Shown: in pieces, positions 58,961-64,000 of the stretch
How positions within the stretch are numbered: the first letter of the stretch is position 1
How the letters are laid out: every line of letters begins with the position of its first letter
Source of the DNA: Glycine soja
Lineage: Eukaryota > Streptophyta > Magnoliopsida > Fabales > Fabaceae
Reading direction: 5' to 3'
Assembly: GCF_004193775.1 (NCBI RefSeq)
Contig: NC_041021.1
Span: 37,521,718-37,585,717 of the forward strand
DNA length: 64,000 nucleotides
Translations under genes and position numbers: made by a program
The notes under the pieces: model-generated
Told to the model about the DNA's origin: nothing
The model's database searches: none
Seen by the model: only the letters and a program-made list of their open reading frames with translations

Positions 58961-60458
58961 TTATATAAGAAAGTAGTAGAGGATAAAGAGTTAAGCACCA
59001 AACAAAGTGAAGTTGGAACTCTTTTAATATTTGTGTAGATTTCCTTGAGAATTGTGAAAGTGAGGAAATAGTAACTCTGTTAACATTTGCTTAAAAATTA
59101 TTTGTGAATCATGAGGTAAGTAACTATAATCTTTTTCTGATATCTAATTTGTTAATATCTGTTTCAGCTTTTAAATTATTTTCTTTTCTTTTCTTCTACC
59201 TCTATAATAATATTTTTTTTAATACAAAGGAGACGCTATTATCTTTGATGAAAAATTGAAAGAGATTATTTATTTCAATAATTTTGTCTCATGGTGTTTA
59301 CCTCCTTTTCCTTTTGACTGTGATCGTCATCTCCAATAAACCAAGTTTTAAAACTCATTTTGATTTTGAAATTACCCATTTTGCAGGTAACATATTAGAT
59401 TTGCAGGTAACTATGTCTTTTTAATCTCTCATTCATGCTAAAAAAAATAATCTCTAAGTAACCTATTTTCTAAACTTTCCTTTGTTTTAAAATTTTAAAT
59501 TTACAAAGTACTAATAAACTGGAATTTAAAATTGACCATTTTAAAATTTTAAAACTAATTTTAATTTTAAAACTCATACTCATTTTGAAACTAGCTGTGT
59601 TGATTGAAATTTGATAATTAAAACTACTCATTTATTAATTTTGAAAATCATTTTAATTTTAGATACATGATAACTTTAAAAGTGATTTTGATTTTAAAAC
59701 AATCTATAATCATAACCGATGATTATACATGTTTCGTGCCTTGAAGGTTTTTCCATCCATGATAAAAATGTGGCTGTCATACATGATGTTCAGGATGGAT
59801 ATGGGCAAATGTGAATGGAACACTACTGAGAATGTTTTTTGTATTTAATATTTGTTATAGCGTTCCTAAATTACTCAACAAGTAGTTCTCATTGATGTCT
59901 TTTCCTAAATTACTCACAACTTGAAGGGAACAGGTGAACTGACTTGTTCGAACTTCGAAGGTAGGTTGATATGCAGTCGGACACAAGTCTTTTCCTAATT
60001 TAAGACTGACTTGTTAGCTGTTGCTTTGGTCATGGTGGAATCGCCTCTATTTTTTTTTATAGTTAAAATTGAATTAAACAAAATTAAATCTTAACCGTTG
60101 AAATATTTTAGCCACGTGTCATTCTCACGTTGAAACAACCAGAAACCTCCATTTCTCTAACAAATAACACATGGAGAGGATTCGCACTCGCAATTCACAT
60201 ACCAAGGCGTGATGATTTGCATGACTCACAAGGCTCGTATTCAGTATCTAACTCCACAACTCGTGCAGAAATTTCTCATAAAATAAGAGTGGCTAGCAAC
60301 AGCTAACCTAATTACAGTAACCAGTAATTCATTCGTCCTACTCCTATCTTATCTTTCCTATTATATTTTCTTCATTTTCGGATATATAGTTGGCAATGCC
60401 CTTAAAACAGTGCATAGACCAAAGCCAAACCCCAAATAAGAATAAATAAATAAATCAA
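58961..60458. other. Intergenic, AT-rich, then myosin 3' UTR
   Basis: No gene seen. The region near 59,330-59,700 is a run of AAAACTCATTTTGATTTT-like short repeats. The right end should hold the 3' UTR of the myosin gene. Confidence 0.55.
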
Positions 60459-63400
60459 TCAACTTATTCTTGTACTATTCCTTCTTCCCCACCAACTTTT
60501 CTTCACTTTCTCAATTGATCCATCTTCACTTCCAAGTTTATGCAAAATGACCTTTGTTTCACGTAGTCTTGCACCATAATCCTTTTTCCAAGCCTCAAAC
60601 ATTTGTTTTAACCTTCTAAGCTCTCTGTCTGGGTTCAAACTTGCTTCAACTTGACCAGATTTTACCTCTACCAAGAACTTTGCATCATCACCAAACACTT
60701 GACTCCTCTGCTCAAATTCTTCAGCCAACCGACTTATAACACTCAAACCAGCACTCATTGATCTTGCCCCATTGCTTTCTTGGCGCCGGTGATTGGTTCC
60801 TACATCCCAGCTGAAATCCCTGTCATCACTTGCATTAACAGAAGCATCTGAATTTCTTTCAGAATCATCCATAGCAAGGCTCTTCTTTGCAATAGAGAGG
60901 CTAGACTGTAGAGACCTCATTTGTTTCTGCCATACTTCTTCCATGGATTTCATCTTTAATTCGTATTCAGACCATCTGTTCTCATACTGTTGAAGGCGTT
61001 GGTGAAGAATGTCATTTTCCTCTTCTTTCTCTCTCAGGGAAGCTTCTGCCTTAAGTACCCGGCGCTGTAATTCAGCCAGGAAAGATGACTTCACCAGAAC
61101 CTCATCTGACTCATTAGTCTGTTTTAGAGGTTCATGATTGTAAGTATCACAAAGATGAAAATTTTACAAGCAACCCATGCCAACAATCCTTTTGAAACAT
61201 AGCTTCCGAAATTAGAAAAGAGAGTACCTTAATGCCCCGAGGTTTTGATAGTCCTATATCTCCTGAGCATCTTCTGACTAACCAACCACGAATAACTGCA
61301 AAATGCAGTAAAAACAAAATGAAAACTTATCAAATACCATTGAAAAGACAGCTGACCACACATTACAGTAAACTATAGTACTACGAAATATATAATTATC
61401 TTTCACAATAAAATTTGGGAATTTTGAAAGAGAGGGAGGAAGGCAAAGAGAACTGATAATTTTTTCAAACAAATTTTGGTTCCTCAATCCTTTGAGATTC
61501 AAACATTCGAATAAAAAAATTTAGTAACATTTATCCTTGCATTTCGAGAACACAATTCTTACATGATTGTATGACAACTGCAGCACCATTAATACTTTTC
61601 ATTCTGTTCCTTGAAAGTACTGTTTTCATCCGCTTTTGTATAATAACAGCAGCCCTATGTCTCTGAAGCAAAGCTGCATATTCCTTTCTGCTTTTCTCTC
61701 CTCTAATAACTACATAAACGGGTAAAAAATAGTCAGTCGGTTAGAGTTCTCAAGGAAAGTGTTAGGCTGAAAGAATTAGGTGAGAAAAGGGAAATACATG
61801 ATTGGAGAGTAGTGATTCCTCTCCAAAGCTCCTTGCGATAACAACGAGCTCGGTAACCCCTGAAGCAACTTTGCACACGTAAAACTCCATGCAGGGTACG
61901 ATTTCTGGTATCTTCAAGCACTCCAATCTGCAATCACAGTTAACGCATCCTATTAAAGACACAATGCAAAAGAAGAGTAAATAAAGTTTAAACTTAGGCC
62001 TTGGGAATAAAACTATTTCAACGACTTAAATACATAACGCAAAGTTATATTGAACACAACAAGGACCGGCTTAAATACAAGGACCAGTTCTATCATGCAA
62101 AAGAGTAGGCAAAGTCATGCTAAAAAAAATTAAAATAAAAAATAAAAAATTCAACCTGATTAACTCGGGTATTCAACCTAAGTACCCAACCTGTTTTTTA
62201 AGCTACCGGTCTAGTTGGATCAGGCAGAATCAAGGGCCTACCTAAACCCATGCCCTTTCTCCTTCCTGACAAAATAGGAAGAATCACAGGCCTACCAGGA
62301 CCATGATATTGACACCCTCCTTTTTTATCTTCCCAACACCTCACTTTTTTATGTTTTTTGTGAAATTCCTATTCTGTTCCCCTCTTCACACCTCCCTCAG
62401 CCTCAACCTACCTCTTTGTCTTCTTCAATTATCTTCTTACCTTCTCTTCTACAAGTATTGCTCTTGTTCTCCATGTGAGTTTTTGCACCTTCATTGCTTC
62501 TCTGGCAAGATTCCGACTGTTATTTTTTTCATGTGTCGCCAACACAATGGAAACTAGTTTCATTTATGTCATGACTAGTGCAAAATAGGCACTCCGCGCC
62601 TGCACTGGACATGGAAGTTAATTGTGTGTATATTTTTTTTTTACGTAGTGATTTGTTTTAAAAAAATGTAAATGCAGTTGGAAGTTAAAATAAAATGTAG
62701 TGGTTATTGGTTTCTCATAGTTGGGGATAAAAATGTCCAAAAACAATGGATACCAAATGAGGTTATTCCCTTTATAATAGTTATAGATACACTAGAAAAT
62801 ATCTTGACATGATCGTGCCAAGATATGTAATGGAAGCAAATTTTCGTTAAGTATTTTGCCAAGATACTCAACTAAAACTAGTTTCCATCAGGTATCTTGA
62901 TCCACAACATAAATTAATTTCCGTCAAAAATATGTCAAAAAAATAATTACAAAAAAAAGTGAGGTGGGAGTATCAAAAAGTGAGTGTCAATAGCAATAAC
63001 AACAAAACATTAGCAAAAAATTTCTAAAGCCCAAAATTCCATGGCTTATTATTAAGTAAAAACTAATTCTCAGATTATAACCCTAACCGCAAATAACATC
63101 AATCTTATTATTTTTCTTCATTACACTTTCACCATTCTACCATACTTGTGTAAGATGTTGAACACAAATTCTAAAAGTACATGATAATAAAATAATATAT
63201 CCTTCACTAATTCATTTTTAATTTGATGTTAACCAAAAAGTTAAAAGCCATAAAAATTTCTGATTCTATAAAATCATTGCAATTACATTCATTTGCCACA
63301 ACAATTAATATGAAATGAGAAAAATGTGTAAAAAACTTATAGACATCTATTTACCTGCCCTGTTCGAAAGAATAGTTTCGTGTAGCCAACTTGATACATC

Positions 63401-63827
63401 TCAGGCAAAATGTTGAATTGATGAAGAATAGCAACTGAAACACTAAGTGGATCCTGAGAGGCAACATTTTCAAGGAGAAGAAAACCATATCTGATTTACC
63501 ACTCCCAAGTCAATAACAGAAAGGTTAGAAATGTGCAAAAAGCACGGGGATAGGGGATAGGGGACGGGGGGGTAATTTGAAAGGATATCAATCACCATAG
63601 TTTCTTTCTCTGTTGTTATACCTTCTGGCAAACTTTTGGTGAGATACTCTAGTAGGAAAGCCCGATCTTGATATCCGAACCACTTCCAGGACCCCACAAC
63701 ATCTCAACTGCTGCAGTACAAGGCTTTGCTCATATGATCCAGGTGATTGGAGATTATTGGGCTTGATGCATCGGATAAAATGTGGTGTAGTACTCTCTAA
63801 ACGTTGCATCAATTGGAACAATTGTCC
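60459..63827 (-). CDS. Class VIII myosin heavy chain, 3' part (gene continues past the window)
   Basis: Six exons are visible: 63,827-63,622, 63,490-63,355, 61,927-61,798, 61,709-61,563, 61,295-61,228 and 61,118-60,459, all with GT..AG introns and in frame. The first two end the motor domain (GQLFQLMQRLESTTPHFIRC IKPN, then VLEVVRISRSGFPTRV and GYTKLFFRTGQ). The next three carry about four IQ motifs for calmodulin (VQSCFRGYRARCYRKEL, LQSFIRGEKSRKEYA, AVIIQKRMKTVLSRNRM, VIQSFIRGWLVRRC). The last encodes a short coiled coil (ELQRRVLKAEASLREKEEEN) and a tail ending VKKSWWGRRNSTRIS. This short tail is the class VIII (ATM1-like) layout. These actin motors act at plasmodesmata, the cell plate and endocytic sites. 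The 5' exons lie beyond 64,000. Confidence 0.93.
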
Positions 63828-64000
63828 CTGGGTGCCAACAGAAATAACTTATAAAATCAATTAAAGCAAGATAAGTATCCCAACCTATCAAAATAACCCC
63901 CTGAATATTTAAGTTTGTTTGGTAGGAGAGAGGTGGGGGATTATTTTCACTCAATTCCACAAAAATGAATGCTAGCAATTAACATTTGCCAATAAAAAAT

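Overview
The window looks like nuclear DNA of a plant, most likely soybean or a close legume. It has long AT-rich intergenic stretches, spliced genes with GT..AG introns, nested LTR retrotransposons with 5-bp target duplications, and proteins of plant-only type (GEM-like GRAM protein, class VIII myosin, CNX3, CIP8-like RING protein). The species call rests on remembered protein resemblance, not on a search. Exon borders were placed by eye.

Layout. A GEM-like GRAM gene (66-965, +) opens the window. A deleted Ty3/gypsy element (4,002-6,810, target duplication TGTTA) follows. An intronless CIP8-like RING-H2 gene lies at 9,289-10,302 (-). Three relics of one F-box/LRR gene follow: a fragment (12.8-13.2 kb), a decayed copy (15.3-16.1 kb) and an intact two-exon copy (18,555-20,195, -). 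From about 22.8 to 30.9 kb lies a decayed Tat-like gypsy element that has lost its reverse transcriptase, carries a 56-bp minisatellite, and is split by a 2.47-kb solo LTR (target duplication GTATG). A CACTA transposase fragment sits at 31.2 kb. Next come two intact host genes on the minus strand, a TMEM53/DUF829 hydrolase-like gene (33,052-35,484) and the molybdenum-cofactor gene CNX3 (37,500-38,531), then a broken FAD synthetase (RIBF) gene (41.05-43.96 kb) and a foldback element (45.3-45.9 kb).

From 48,987 to 58,960 I propose one 10-kb Helitron-like element. It starts TC, ends CTAG, and is flanked by A and T. It carries fragments of at least six unrelated host genes: a receptor kinase, protein disulfide isomerase, SmG, an EF-hand protein, a mitochondrial carrier and a B3-like protein. 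Nested inside it is an odd retroelement insertion (50,446-51,835) whose two outer ends are both U3 ends in inverted orientation, flanked by GAATT repeats. The 3' part of a class VIII myosin gene (60,459 to beyond the right edge, -) closes the window.

The host genes are unrelated housekeeping or regulatory loci with no sign of joint action. The mobile DNA dominates the interest: the nesting gives relative ages (Tat before solo LTR; Helitron before the two-U3 insertion), and the Helitron-like segment shows gene-fragment capture.
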